Assembly: GCA_963932145.1 (NCBI GenBank)
Contig: OZ010574.1
Location: forward strand, 83,299,549 to 83,363,548
From: Acanthosepion lycidas
Taxonomy: Eukaryota > Mollusca > Cephalopoda > Sepiida > Sepiidae
DNA length: 64,000 bases
Direction: 5' to 3'
The position numbers and the translations under genes were made by a program. Under the pieces are notes generated by a model. It did no database searches and was not told the DNA's origin. It saw only the letters and a list, made by a program, of their open reading frames with translations. Of the stretch, positions 34,900 to 45,829 are shown one piece after another; within the stretch, counting starts at the first letter, position 1, and every line of letters begins with the position of its first letter.

Positions 34900-35600
34900 C
34901 ATTACCTGTGAACACTCTTTCCAGCATTGTGTAGGGATTCCTATCTAACATGTGAAATGTCAACATCTTGATTATGTCATTATTTTCTCATCGATTTACA
35001 TGTGCAATCCATTTTAGTTGTTGCTTGCTTTTGAAACTCCTCAAGCAATGTGATTTCTATTATTTTGGCACTTTCTCTTTGTCATTCTGCAGTACAGTTC
35101 TCGCTAAAAGTCATTTTTAACTGTTGCTCTAAGAAAATGGTTGTATACAGCTGGTAGTTTACATATTTCTGAACAAGTTTGGTGCTATGCATGACATTCA
35201 TATGAAAGTCTCAATCTGACAAGGCTATTTACGAACACGACTCAAGTTTTAGGTTAATGTTTTGGCTTTGTAACAATTTACATTATTGTGTGAAATTTCC
35301 TGTAACACAAACTATTCAATGTTCAACTTTCCTCTCTCTTAAAATTTGTTATAACTGATTCATACACCAAAGTATTTGATATCTTTTATGATGGATTCCA
35401 TATAGGTGTCTATGTTCAATTTCCTTATGTGTTATATTAAATTTGTTATAACTAGTTTATACATCAAGATATTTGAAGTCTTTAATATTTACTAATTCAA
35501 CGTCCAGAATTTTCATGATGGATTCAAGGTAGGTGCCATTTTAATTCCTGATCATAGTTTCACTTTTGGAAAGGTTTGATACCTATTTCATGAACTACTA
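34900..35600 (-). pseudogene. Non-LTR reverse transcriptase C-terminal relic
   Basis: The minus strand shows LDVELVNIKDFKYLDV (FKYLG block) at about 35520-35450. Further on comes KSKQQLKWIAHVNR, then NNDIIKMLTFHMLDRNP, resembling the RRLKWxGHVNRM...LLTFH block of a LINE family distinct from the RTE-like one at 32580. A degenerate direct repeat at 35343-35530 duplicates the FKYL region. Stops throughout. Confidence 0.5.
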
Positions 35601-35689
35601 GGTAGAGGATGTAGATTTTTTTTTATTCAAGATCATTCTTATCCCAACTATGAATACCTATGTCATAATCATACTGCCATCCTACTTAT

Positions 35690-36310
35690 CATCAGTACAT
35701 TGGCCTTAGGAGGGAAATAAGGAAGGCACTTTTCTATTAGTAGATTTGTTTGGGATGTGGTATTGAATGCTTAAATGACCTTGCCTATCTCTTCACATCT
35801 GTGCTTGTATGCACTAGTAATTTAATTTAACTATTAGCATGAAGAAGACAAATGTGCTTGGTTAAGGTATTGAGCATTCCTCTGGCACCCCCGATCATCA
35901 ACAACTATGAACTTGAGTTAAATTCATATGCCTTGCACCACCATCATAGACAGCTTCTCCATGAACTCTGATTGAACACGCAGTCAATGCGTTTGTTTGG
36001 CTAACCAAGAGAGAACAAAAAGTTGACTACAGATACTAAGGTTACACAGAGATACCCAGCTTCTTCACCCTGCTCTAGCAGTGTCGTCTCTGCTGGTTGG
36101 GTCACATACATCATGGGAGGATTCAGTAAGACTTAGTATATTGGGAACTGGTTATCAGCCATAAAGAATGAAGATGACCTCAGCTTCATTTCAAAGATAT
36201 CTTCAGAAGAGATATATGCTAAATCTTGGTGTTTAGATATCGGAGGACATCATGAACAAGCACTGTCAGTACATGGAGTGCTGGAGTGAGGAGAAAATAG
36301 ACTCAAGATT
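35690..36310 (+). pseudogene. Non-LTR reverse transcriptase C-terminal relic, third family
   Basis: The plus strand, across frame changes, reads MKKTNVLG, NYELE, TQSMRLFG/WLTKREQK, then EIPSFFTLL, CRLCWLGHIHH, LVYWELV and PQLHFKDIFRRDI. It matches the LKKT...LTKRVW...GIPSMxTLLRQRRLRWLGHVHRM...YGEL...RPQLRFKDV(C)KRDM order found in a common animal LINE C-terminus. No palm domain remains. Decayed. Confidence 0.65.
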
Positions 36311-36363
36311 GCCACAGAGGAAAATCCAATTTTGCTGTCACAACACTATCTGAAGTATTAGGA

Positions 36364-36575
36364 TGGCAGCACAGGATAAAAAGGATTTTTCTTGTACAAA
36401 AAGATAAGAATGATTTCAGGTGGTACAGAATGATAAAAAAAATTTGATTGTTATAATAGTTTATATATTGTTTTGGTGTCAGAGCAGTCTTAGAAATATT
36501 TGGTTGGCACCACAGGATAAGAAGGATTTGGAGAGCACCACAAACTGAGAAGGATTTTGGTGACACAAAATGATA
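36364..36575. repeat. Degenerate minisatellite
   Basis: Imperfect units of about 25-32 bases built on GGCACCACAGGATAAGAAGGATTT (for example at 36367, 36428, 36505, 36535, 36560), directly after the LINE relic. Confidence 0.6.
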
Positions 36576-36642
36576 AATAGAACTTTGGAGCCATTGGCCA
36601 TACCTGAAGTTTTTAATGCTCTTTTCTTATTGAATTTCTTGT

Positions 36643-37430
36643 TGGATGTGCAGGTGGTCTAATGGATAGAGGCTTGGAATGAGGAATCAGTGAGCCAAGT
36701 TTGAATTCCAGTTGGGTTTGGTTTATTTTTATTTTTTTACATTGAGGTACACCTTATATGAGGCTTGGGTACTACTCGAGGTAAAGGATTACAGAGTAAA
36801 AGGCACAGAGCGGAAAATAATGGTTAACCCTAATCTTGAACAAGTTAAGATTGTAGTGATTGGGAAAATATCCTCTTAGGAGTCGGTTCCACAGAGCAGT
36901 GGATCATGGGAAGAAACTGCTTGAGTGGAATGCAGAGGGAATGAGGGTAGTACATTAAAATGTGAGTGCCATGGCGGATTCTGGCCATGAAGGTTAGAAA
37001 TGGTAGAACTAAGAAATGTAGTTGATATGAGCTTTTTCCATGGAAGTAGTGATATAGCAGTGAGGGAGAGGTTGAAAAGTGGAAAATAATTTGTCACCCA
37101 CAAGGACACAGAGATATTTTTAGACTCTATGAAAACTGGAAAGTGAGGAGTGGGCAGCACCTACTCTATATTAGGTCTGATCTGGCTCTTGTAGATGATA
37201 GCATGAAGAGTCAGGTACTTTTTAGAGTGGTAAAGGGAATCAACCATTTTTTCTGCATCTTTAGCGATGGATTGTAGAATTTTTATCTGGAAAAATCATT
37301 ATTAATCTCAAAAAATTGGCAATGCAATATTCACTTGAAAAAAAAATTATCTTACAGTCTGTAATGTTTTAGCTTTAAATAACCCAATGGTTGTTGATAA
37401 GCTGAAAACATAAATCAGTCAATCTATTAA
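36643..37430 (+). mobile_element. Long tRNA-headed SINE-like repeat (fullest copy)
   Basis: It starts with a tRNA-like unit: CAGGTGGTCTAATGGATAGAGG (A-box region) and AAGTTTGAATTCCAG (B-box region) at about 36650-36715. A body of about 600 bp shared with 20036-21200 and 31880-32260 follows. It ends in a TTTAGCTTTAAATAACCC...TTGATAAGCTGAAAAC block common to other repeats here. At about 790 bp it is long for a SINE. Minus-strand frames in two copies share the words SLWV-NYFP and LLCGTDS, so a remnant coding origin of the body cannot be excluded. Confidence 0.65.
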
Positions 37431-38129
37431 ATTTCCTGAGTTATGTGAGTCATGTATCAATAAGATGTTAAGTTTTGACTTGAATTTAATTGCCTAGTAT
37501 TTTTCTTTACTTCTTGATGATCCCCCAAATGTTTTTAGTGTAAGAATTCATACATTGTATGAAATTTTGAATTGAAACATTGTAATCATTTTGTGAATTA
37601 TTTCAGTACTATCTTCATCTTAATTATTTTGATTCCTGTGTATTCCTTTGTATATTTAAACCATCTTCAAGTTCTATAATTGCCTGGGAAAGCATATATA
37701 TCTTAACCATAGGGTTTAACATATAACGTACTAAATGAGCATCAAATTTTCCATAATTTTATGATGATCTGTGATATTTACTATGAATACCAGATATGAT
37801 ATTAGTACTAAAGAAAGTAAAAAATGTTATGATAAAAATAAGAAAAATGAGGATACTAGTTTAGATAATATTTTTTAGACATATTCAATCAAAATTTTGT
37901 TCCCCCTACACAGTTTGATTTGATAATTTATGATATAAGGCTGGTAAGTGGCATAAAATAAACTGTTACTCCCTGTGTTCTAAAATCAATGAGACCAAGG
38001 TATAGACATTTATTACAATTAAACATTATTGCATTGAGTAATGGTGGAATATGCAGTAAATAAATACTGAAAACACAGGACTATTCCTGTACTGCAGGAT
38101 CCACAAAATACTGCTGATGAATAACAATG
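37431..38129. other. A+T-rich stretch, no gene seen
   Basis: Nothing recognised upstream of the possible exon at 38147. Confidence 0.4.
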
Positions 38130-38146
38130 TCATGAGAATATATCCT

Positions 38147-38390
38147 ATGGTTGATTTCCTCTGTTCCAGAATTAGCAGCCCAGCCATCTAAAACAAGATG
38201 CTTACAGGCTGAATTTAATGCACAATCACCTCTTTCAGAATCTCTGCTCACTGATCCAACACCTCAACTAAGAAACACTTTCCCAAACTCCACTAGATAT
38301 CACCAAATACACAATGGCCAGGGTGATATTTTCAATGAAAAAACACTTAAAGATATAAAATGGCAGTTTAATTTATGCTGTTTATGCTAA
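38147..38390 (+). CDS. Possible 3'-terminal coding exon, unknown protein
   Basis: A good 3' splice-site-like run, TTGATTTCCTCTGTTCCAG, ends at about 38169. An open frame of about 70 codons to a TAA at 38390 follows, richer in C and G than its flanks. The peptide (starting ELAAQPSKTRCLQAEF) has no family I recognise and no transposon wording, and the stretch has no second copy in this window. No partner exon, start or polyadenylation signal was identified. It is a candidate only; chance is quite possible. Confidence 0.2.
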
Positions 38391-38839
38391 GCTGATCTTT
38401 GACAGATTATTTTACACTGCTTATGTAGAGGATTATCTACAATTTCAAATGATAGGTTGGAAGAATGTGTTGAACCAAACTTCTAAAATTCTCATATATG
38501 AACCTTCACTTAAAAATACTAACCACAAGCACCAGCACAACTATCTCAGCCACTAAGCAGGTCATGCAATATTCATGCACTGTTAAACAACTAAGAAGCA
38601 AATATGTATTGATAGTTACAGATATTTACTACATCACTCTCATCGACCAAGCAGACTGAAGTTTTGTTTGATTGTATGAACAATTAAAGAAAATCAAAAT
38701 CAAGGCATCAGTATATCTATTCTGTGTAATTTTTATCAGAAATATTTAATTATATATATGGTTGGTTTACTGTGTCATTCAAAACAATTTCTCTTCACAG
38801 AATCTATCTTAAACATTTATAAGTCTACCTTCCTTGCTT
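38391..38839. other. A+T-rich stretch, no gene seen
   Basis: Nothing recognised. Confidence 0.4.
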
Positions 38840-39154
38840 TGAATATTACTGCCACACCTTGTTTGGTGCTCCTGCTATATATTTAGAGATTCTTGATAAA
38901 ATCCAAAGAATCTGTAATGTTATTGGTCTTGACCTGGCATCTCTGCTGCAGTCACTTTTCCACCACCATAATATAGCTTTCTGTGGTTTTTCTAAAAATA
39001 TTTTCATGGTAGTTGTTTCGATGAACTTTCCACTTAGGTACCTTAACTTCATGAATTTAAGCACTGCACCAGATTCATGGCAAAGTTTTATCATTTTACA
39101 TTTGAAATGGCTATAGATGTAATCATAATTTCTATGCTAACTGTTCCCTCTGCT
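38840..39154 (+). pseudogene. Jockey-like LINE end, left half (split by LTR array)
   Basis: Open frame reading FGAPAIYLEILDKIQRICNV, then LDLASLLQSLFHHHNIAFCG and FPLRYLNFMNLS, the block preceding the SFFxRTSRLWNSLP end of the RT. At 39154 it is cut by the Ty3/gypsy array and resumes at 44606, where ACACTTCTTGCTTGTGGAAG continues the same LINE as seen by alignment with 45285-45305. Confidence 0.8.
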
Positions 39155-39661
39155 TGTTGAGGAAAAATTCCATGGTTCACCGGTTGTTGAATAAGAAAAT
39201 GAGAGAAAAGAATGTTGCATATTCAAATAAAATGATGATATTCATTTAAACATAAGATACACAAATTTTAACTGTGATTACTTATCATGAAATGAAAGTT
39301 AGAAAGTTCTTTTTGCCTGTAAGGAAATTAATATGAGTAGTCTTTCAATGAGGAAGAGAGAAAATGAAGTTGAGAGACAAGATCAAAAAGAGTCAGCTTT
39401 TGTTTTGAAAAAGACAAGATGATGAGGTTGACTTGTGCTGCCAAGTTGAATGTATGTTTGGTCTTTATAGTCTTGTGTAGGCTCCAAAAGCTTGTGTTTA
39501 TTTATTGGTGAGAGCTGATTTTATAGGCAATTTATTTTTATTAAATTGAAAATTTGAAGTATGTTTGAAACCTGGAAGGCTGCAGAGAGCCCTTGCCCAG
39601 TGTGTTTATTTTTGTCATTTGCTCCTTTGATTTGATACTGTTCACTTTTGCTTACATTACA
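39155..39661 (-). repeat. LTR 1 of the gypsy array (3' LTR in minus sense)
   Basis: Begins TGTTGAGGAAAA and ends CTTACATTACA on the plus strand (TG...CA). It aligns end to end with 43346-43851. In minus sense a purine-rich tract (CTGGGAGGTTGGG) lies just before it, a likely polypurine tract. Confidence 0.85.
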
Positions 39662-39959
39662 AATACCCAACCTCCCAGATTAATAGTTGCGAGAAAATCA
39701 GCAATATACTGTTTAAAGTGTTTAGGCCAAGTCACCCTTCTGCCTTATTGAGTGGGGCAGTGTTGCTGGCTTGTTTCCGCTGTTGAGTCACTCTGGGGTT
39801 ATTTGTTACTTGGATGTGGTAATTGTGATAACATTGTTGGTTGTGATGCTGATCCATTTCTGTTGTTAACATACACTGACTTGATCCTATCCATTGATAT
39901 ATTCTCTGTTTTTCCATTGTTCAAAAAGTATTTGTCTGTTCTATAATGGACATGGTATG

Positions 39960-40860
39960 GACCACTGTAGCATGGAACCAGTGGCTTTTTTACAAAGTCA
40001 TTTCATATAAATACGTTTTTACAATTGTGTAAATCCTTTGGAATATAAATTTGAGTAGTAACTTGCCTAGCTAGTGTAAATTGTGAGAGAGAAATTTTTA
40101 CTTTTAGTTGTTGTATAAAAGTTGTTGAAGGTTGAATATTTTTTTTATCTTCAAGGAATTCTCCTCGTAGAAAAGTACCATAAGGGTTATCTTTTGCTGC
40201 TAAAGAAGCTTTCAATTGGTGTTAGAATGTCTCTACCCTGCCATTTGAATATGGGTGATATGCAGTAATTTTAATATGACATGTTTTAAGTATTTTTGTG
40301 AATTCCTTCAAGAGTTGCAATTGAAATTGAGGTCCACAGTCTGTTGTGATAGTGGTTGGTATGCCAAATTGTTCTATCCAGTGATCCAGTAATGACCTTG
40401 CAACAGATTCCTTGGTTGTATATTTAATTAGATATGCTGTTGGCCAATGAGAATACTGGTCAACAACAGTAAGAATATATTGATAAACTTGTGATGGAGG
40501 AAATGGTCCTACTCAGTCTAGGTGGATATTGATGAAATGAGCATCTGGCTCATTGAAAGTTCTGATAGGAGATTTGGTGTGCCTACCAATTTTATTGAGT
40601 TGACAAGACAAACAAGTTTTAGTCTAATTATGAATGACTGTTGTAACATTTGGCTATACAAAGCATTATGTGATAAGTTTTACTGCCTGGATAAGATAGT
40701 CCATGAAAGTGTAGGAATATGGTTTTTCATAAATTTGAAGGTAAGTATGGTTGTGGATTTATCTAACTTTGTATCATGCCATATCATTCTATTGCTAAAG
40801 GGAGCTGGTAATTGATTCAGTTGGAGTGGTGTGCTCTGTCATTAAATCCATGGTAGTGTC
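39960..40860 (-). pseudogene. Gypsy array integrase, broken
   Basis: The minus strand shows CLSCQLNKIGRH (zinc-binding end), GPFPPSQVYQYILTVVDQYSHWPTAY (first Asp region), FGIPTTITTDCGPQFQ (second Asp) and ITAYHPYSNGRVE (catalytic Glu), then a stop and LKASLAAKDN. All three catalytic positions can be read, but stops interrupt the chain. Confidence 0.8.
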
Positions 40861-40943
40861 TTTTTTCTGTTCATATGCTATAGATTCAAAGTTAATATCA
40901 ACAGAATTAATATTGTGTATTGTAGTTCTAGATAGTGTGTTTA

Positions 40944-41420
40944 CTACAATATTGTCTGTACATGTTTGATATTTGAGGTAAACTGTGATATATAATCTAT
41001 CTGTCTTAATTCTCTAGAATGTTTGTTTGTTACTGAATGTAATGAGTATATTAATGGCTTGTGATCTGTGTAAATGCTGAAACCTCTCTCTTCTAATATG
41101 TGTTGATAATTCTTGATAGCAAGGTAGATAGCTAAAAGTTCCCAAGAAAAAATACTGTAGTTTCTCTGAGCAGGACTTAATTTTTCCAAATAGAAAGAAA
41201 TGGGTTGAGAAATATCATTATTAACCTGTTGCAGCTCTGCTCCGACTGCAACTGCTGATGTATCCGTAGTAAGGGTCAGCTTGTCAGTGTCATCAGTCTG
41301 TAAAAATTGTAGTTTGGTGAAATTAATTATAGTATGTTTGGTACTCTCTGTAGCTTTGAGTTGTTCTGCATTTAGAGAGATGAAAATTAAGTTTATTAAC
41401 TCTGATGAGGTACTGTGCAA
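40944..41420 (-). pseudogene. Gypsy array RNase H, mostly open
   Basis: A 158-residue open frame: LTLTTDTSAVAVGAELQQ (first Asp of RNase H), ISFYLEKLSPAQRNYSIF, ELLAIYLAIKNYQHILE (Glu) and FSIYTDHKPLIYSL (Asp), ending in the KHSRELRQIDYISQF connection. It lies downstream of the RT and upstream of the integrase. The best-preserved domain of this element. Confidence 0.85.
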
Positions 41421-41479
41421 AGTTGATCCTTAGTTCATACTGTGTATATCAACTAAGTACTTGTAGATGTTGGTTATGC

Positions 41480-41870
41480 TCTTTGTCTTTGCTAGCTATT
41501 AATAAGTCGTCCATGTAGGCGAAAATGAAGGGTAACCCTTATGAATCTCTGGAATGTTTGAGCAGCATTGCATAGCCCAAATGACATTTTAGTGAACTCA
41601 GTCTAATAGGAGTGATTATCACAGTCTTGTGAATATCCTCATCAGCAAATGGTATTTGGTAATAGGAAGTGACTAAATTGAGTTTGGAAAAAATAGTGCA
41701 ACCATGTAGTAATGTAATGAAATCACCCAGAAAGGGCAGGGGGTAATGGTCAACTGAGATCACTGCATTTAGCTGTCTAAAATCCCTGCATATCCACCAT
41801 GTTGACTTATCCTTATGAACCAAGTGTATAGGTGAGATCCAAGAACTGTTTGATGGTTAAATGACTCCTT
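41480..41870 (-). pseudogene. Gypsy array reverse transcriptase
   Basis: The frame at 41823-41539 reads STWWICRDFRQLNAVI, HYPLPFLGDFITLLHG and IFSKLNLVTSYYQIP; the usual Asp of FSKLDL is Asn. After a break, FAYMDDLLIASKDKEHNQHL follows with an intact YMDD box. One catalytic Asp is therefore lost while the YMDD pair is kept. Confidence 0.85.
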
Positions 41871-41989
41871 GTTCTAATAAATGCTGGAATTTTTGTTTGG
41901 TGAATTTTAACTTGTCTGTCCTTAACCTGTGAGTTGTGACATATGTAGATTGTCCAGTGGTCTATATGTGGTGTTGAGCGTTTGCTATT

Positions 41990-42410
41990 GGTTGAGTGTG
42001 TTAATGATTGTGTTAAGTCTGAATGTGGCTGCAAATTCATTATTTAAAACAGCTGTACTTATCCTGCTAGTACAAAGGAATGTGTGAATTCTCAGTGTTT
42101 TCAGTCTAGTTATCTCATCAATTAAGGGGTAACTGGACATATCAATGGAGAGTTTAAACTTGATTAAAAAATCTGCACCGATGATGGGTATTTTCACATC
42201 AGCTGTTATGAAAGTCTATTTAAATACTCTCCAGAACCCTAGATTTAGCATAAGAGTTCTTTCACCGTATGTCAAAATAACAGATCCATTTGCAGCTTGT
42301 AGTGTCAGTGTAGAGGTACTGTTTGTTTGTTCAAATGTTAGTGTAGTTGGTATTCAAGATTATCTTAGTGGAACTGTCTTTACTGTAGATTAGGCGATCT
42401 TTTTAATATT
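41990..42410 (-). pseudogene. Gypsy array protease, partial
   Basis: The minus strand reads STLTLQAANG, then RTLMLNLGF and DVKIPIIGADFLIKF (the PIIGADFL block of this protease type), then SSYPLIDEITRL. The upstream active-site D-T-G is not recognisable. Confidence 0.65.
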
Positions 42411-42449
42411 GTTTATCTAATCAATGCAATAGATTTATTGACTGGACGA

Positions 42450-42900
42450 ACATTTTTCCGGAAACACTCATGGCTTATTTAATTTCTGCGCATTACTGTT
42501 AAATTTCTTATGGTACCAGCAATATACATCTCTTGAACCAGACTTGTGCCTACTATTATGTCATCTCATTGTGCTGTGTCTTTGCCTTGAATGGGATCTG
42601 TTGTTATAATGTTGATGCATCATCTCTATTTGTTTGGTTATTTCTGCTGCAGCTTCCTTGAGTTACGTTAACTCTGTGTTGTTTGTCTTGTTTTCTGAGA
42701 CCAATTGTACTAATCTGTTGCTTTTCATTTTATGAATTCTGTCAGTGACATCAGCTAACCTTTCAAAGTTTTCATCTCCTGACATAGGCGATAAAATTCG
42801 TGTGGTCATTGTAGGCAATTTATCTAACCACATCCTTTTTAGAATAGAATCAGCCATGGTGTTGTCTCCAAAAAGCAACCTCATGTGGCACAGTAATTGA
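42450..42900 (-). pseudogene. Gypsy array gag end
   Basis: The frame at 42884-42663 reads MRLLFGDNTMADSILKRMWLDKLP and ERLADVTDRIHKM, matching the capsid C-terminus of CsRn1-type Gag. Further on, YCWYHKKFNSNAQKLNKP, a stop, then VFPEKC: the C...H part of the unusual CHCC motif is kept but a later Cys is replaced by the stop. Confidence 0.7.
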
Positions 42901-43345
42901 GAGGGTGTTCTGTCACCATGTTTTCTTTAGATTTTCCCATCCGTTTATTTATTGCTTGGTGTGAAATTTCATATGGATAGTCTTCAGGCATAGTTTCCAG
43001 TAAGTCCATCACCTCTGCATCTATTTCAGTGGGTAGTTTTTCAAAAACATAGCAATATCATAGATGCTGAGATGTAATTTTCTTTGTGTTGAAAATTGCT
43101 TGTAATTGCAAGAATTGTATATTCATATTAGGTGAGTTGAATTTTAGTAAACTCATTGTTAATGTCATCTTCATGGGGGTGTGGTTGTAGTCTTCTCTAT
43201 TATGTGATGTCAGTTGAATTTGTGGTCTGTTAATATGGCTAGGGGGCCTCTTGTTAGAAACAGAAAAATGCTGGGTTCATGTCAGTGTTCACAACTTGTT
43301 GGGAGTAGAATTATAGTCTTCATTTTTCTTCAGATTGTCACCATT

Positions 43346-43851
43346 TGTTGAGGAAAGACTCCTTGGGTCACTGTTGAACAAAAAAAATGAGAGAAAATTA
43401 TGATATTTATTAAAATATACGACACACAAATTTTAACTGTAATTACTTATGAAATGCAAGTTAGAAAATTCTTCTCATTGCCTGTAAGTAAATGAATATG
43501 AATATTCTTTCAGTGAGGAAGATGGAAAGTGGAGTTGAGAGACAAGATCAAAGGGAGTTCGCTGTTGCTTTAAGTGAGAAAAACAAGACGCTGAGGTTAA
43601 CTTGTGTCTCTTTACTGCTGTCAGTCCTTCTGCCGAGTTGAATGAATGTTTGTTTTTTATGGGCCTTGTGTAGGCTCTTGAAGCCTGTGTTTATTATTGA
43701 CAGGAGCTGATTTTATTGGCTATTTATTTTTATTAAATTGAATATTTTAAGTGTGTTTGAAACCTGGAAGGATGTGTGGAGCCCTTGCCCAGTGTGTTTA
43801 TTTTTGTTGTTTGCTCCTTTGATTTGACTGTTCACTTCTGCTTATTCTACA
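43346..43851 (-). repeat. LTR 2 of the gypsy array (shared, middle)
   Basis: Full-length LTR, TGTTGAGGAAAG...CTTATTCTACA. It serves as the 5' LTR of the left internal region and the 3' LTR of the deleted right-hand one. Confidence 0.85.
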
Positions 43852-44464
43852 AGTACCCACCCCCAATTGATAGTTGAGAAAAAGTCACTAAGTAATATAC
43901 TGTTTAAAGTGTTTAGACCAAGTGATCCTTCTTCTTGATTTAGTGGTATGATGTTGCTGGTTTGTTTCCACTGTCGAGTTACTCTGCGGGTGATTTGTTA
44001 CTTTGATGTGGGGATTGTGATAGAATTATTGGTTGTCAAGCTGATACATTTCCATTATCAATATAGACTGGCTTGATCCTATGCACTGATATATTCTCTG
44101 TTTTTCCGTTATGCAAAATAGTAAAGTATTTGTACATGTTCGATATTTGAGGTGAACTTATAGTGGGTTATTTCTGCTGAAGCTTCCTTGAGATGCGTTA
44201 ACTCTGTGTTGTTTGTCTTGTTTTCTGAGACCAATTGTACTCATCTGTTGCTTTTCATTTTATGAATTCTGTCAGTGACATCAGCTAACAATTCAAAGTT
44301 TTCATCTTCTGACATAGGCGAAGAAATTTGTGTGGTCATTGTAGGCAATTTTTCTAGCCACATAGTTTTTAGAATAGAATCAGCCATGGTGTTGTTTCCA
44401 AAAAGCAATCTCATGTGGCACAGTAATTGAGGGGGTTCAATTTGGGCTTTGTTTTTATTTTATT
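43852..44464 (-). pseudogene. Deleted second internal region of the gypsy array
   Basis: 43852-44130 repeats the 3' internal end seen at 39662-39930. It then jumps through a short RNase H/integrase piece (GTACATGTTCGATATTTGAGG, as at 40958) to a gag piece (44165-44440) equal to 42640-42900. Most of pol is deleted. Confidence 0.85.
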
Positions 44465-44605
44465 TTACTGGCTATTTATTTTTATTAAATTGAAAATTTG
44501 AAATATGTTTGAAACTTGGAAAGATGCATGGCGCCCTTGCACGGTGTGTTTAATTTTGTCATTTGCTTCTTTGATTTGATACTATTTACTTCTGCTTATG
44601 TTACA
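44465..44605 (-). repeat. LTR 3 of the gypsy array, truncated
   Basis: Only the plus-strand right part of the LTR (from GGCTATTTATTTTTATTAAA to GTTACA) remains, joined to the gag piece without the rest of the LTR or leader. Confidence 0.8.
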
Positions 44606-44825
44606 CTCTCACACTTCTTGCTTGTGGAAGATTCTTTTGTTCTCTTGCGTTCCAGTCAAATTTGATCTTTAAAAATTTAAATGTAATTTCAATTGTTATC
44701 TTTTGTCTTCTTAATTCTTGTTCTTTTATTGTTCCCTCTCCTTAATAATGTTTCTTCTTTTCTCATATTCTTTAACTCCCTGTGTCTTTATTGCTTTGAT
44801 TGGACATGAATTTAAAAAAAAAATA
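44606..44825 (+). pseudogene. Jockey-like LINE end, right half
   Basis: Continues the LINE broken at 39154: CACTTCTTGCTTGTGGAAG, then a TTCCAGTCAAATTTGATC block aligned with 45310-45350, ending TTGATTGGACATGAA followed by an A-run. Confidence 0.8.
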
Positions 44826-44944
44826 CTCACTAATAGTATTGTGCTATTATTACACATTGAGTTTGATCCTCACTGTGTGACTCACAAATGCAGCTTTTTG
44901 TTAACTGAAATGATTAAAAAAATGTTTGGCTAGCTATTTACTGA

Positions 44945-45515
44945 TGCTTGTCAATATGTCTACCATTCATCTATTAATATTGCTGCCACATCTAGGAAGA
45001 TATGTCTGCTATGTATTTAGAGATGTGTGATAAAGCCCAAAGAAGAATCTGCAATATTATCAATCCTAACCTGGTATCTCAGCTTCAGTCTTTTCCCCGC
45101 TGTCATAATGTACCTTCCTTGTGCCTTTTCTGTAAATATATTCATGATAATTGTTCTGAGGAGCTTTCCTCTTCAGTACCACAACTTTACAAATTTAAGC
45201 ATGGTACATGGTTGGCAGCTAGGTCTCATCCTATTAATGGCTAAATTGCTAGATGTAGCTGTAATTTCTATGCTAATAGTTTCTTTTACACTTCTTGCAT
45301 GCGGAACTCTCTTTCGACTTCTTGCTTTCCAGTTAACTTTGATCTTCTGAAATTTAAATGCAATGTCAATCATTATTTCTGCATTCTTAATTTCTGTTAT
45401 TTTTCTTTCTCCTTGATAATATTTTTCTTTTTCTCATATCTTTTCACACTCAATAACCCCTTGTGTCTTAGTGTCTTTATTGCCTTGCTTGGGGTGAAAT
45501 GATTAAAAAATATGG
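44945..45515 (+). pseudogene. Jockey-like LINE, RT C-terminal end (best copy)
   Basis: Open frames read YLEMCDKAQRRICNI, then NLVSQLQSF, NVPSLCLFCKY, NCSEELSSSVPQLYKF, and in the next frame NFYANSFFYTSCMRNSLSTSCFPVNF. This is the canonical order at the end of a non-LTR reverse transcriptase. It ends TTGCTTGGGGTGAAATGATTAAAA, the terminus shared with the 13495, 33330 and 44606 copies. Confidence 0.8.
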
Positions 45516-45829
45516 TTTGAATGATGATGAAATCATCAAACATTGTCTTTTCCATAATAATTGTTCTTTATGATTTATTGTCATAAGTATGCATATTATA
45601 AGCCTCATCTATATTTTTCTTTACTTTGATTGGACATGGTGAACAAAGCATAAGCCTTTAGCCACCATGTACATTGTTTGTTCAAATTTGATATCTTTCT
45701 GTTATTCTTCATGAGGGATCATCACCATCCACATCATACTATCCTTTGTACGTCTTAGCAGTGTTTATCTTTTTATTATCCCTCCCCCTCCCCTATCCAT
45801 TTACACAAGTTCATTACGTAGGATTATTC
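45516..45829. other. No gene seen
   Basis: A+T-rich; may include the far end of the neighbouring RTE-like relic. Confidence 0.35.

Larger units (their letters stand above)
39155..44605 (-). mobile_element. Tandem Ty3/gypsy array: LTR-internal-LTR-deleted internal-LTR
   Basis: Three copies of one LTR (39155-39661, 43346-43851, partial 44465-44605) alternate with a nearly full internal region (39662-43345) and a strongly deleted one (43852-44464), all on the minus strand. Next to the middle LTR the minus strand reads TGGTGAC, matching the start of a tRNA-Trp primer-binding site. With the Gag CWYH motif, this suggests the CsRn1-type clade. The flanks (38840-39154 and 44606-44825) are two halves of one LINE end, so the array arrived or was rearranged after that LINE. 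Confidence 0.85.
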
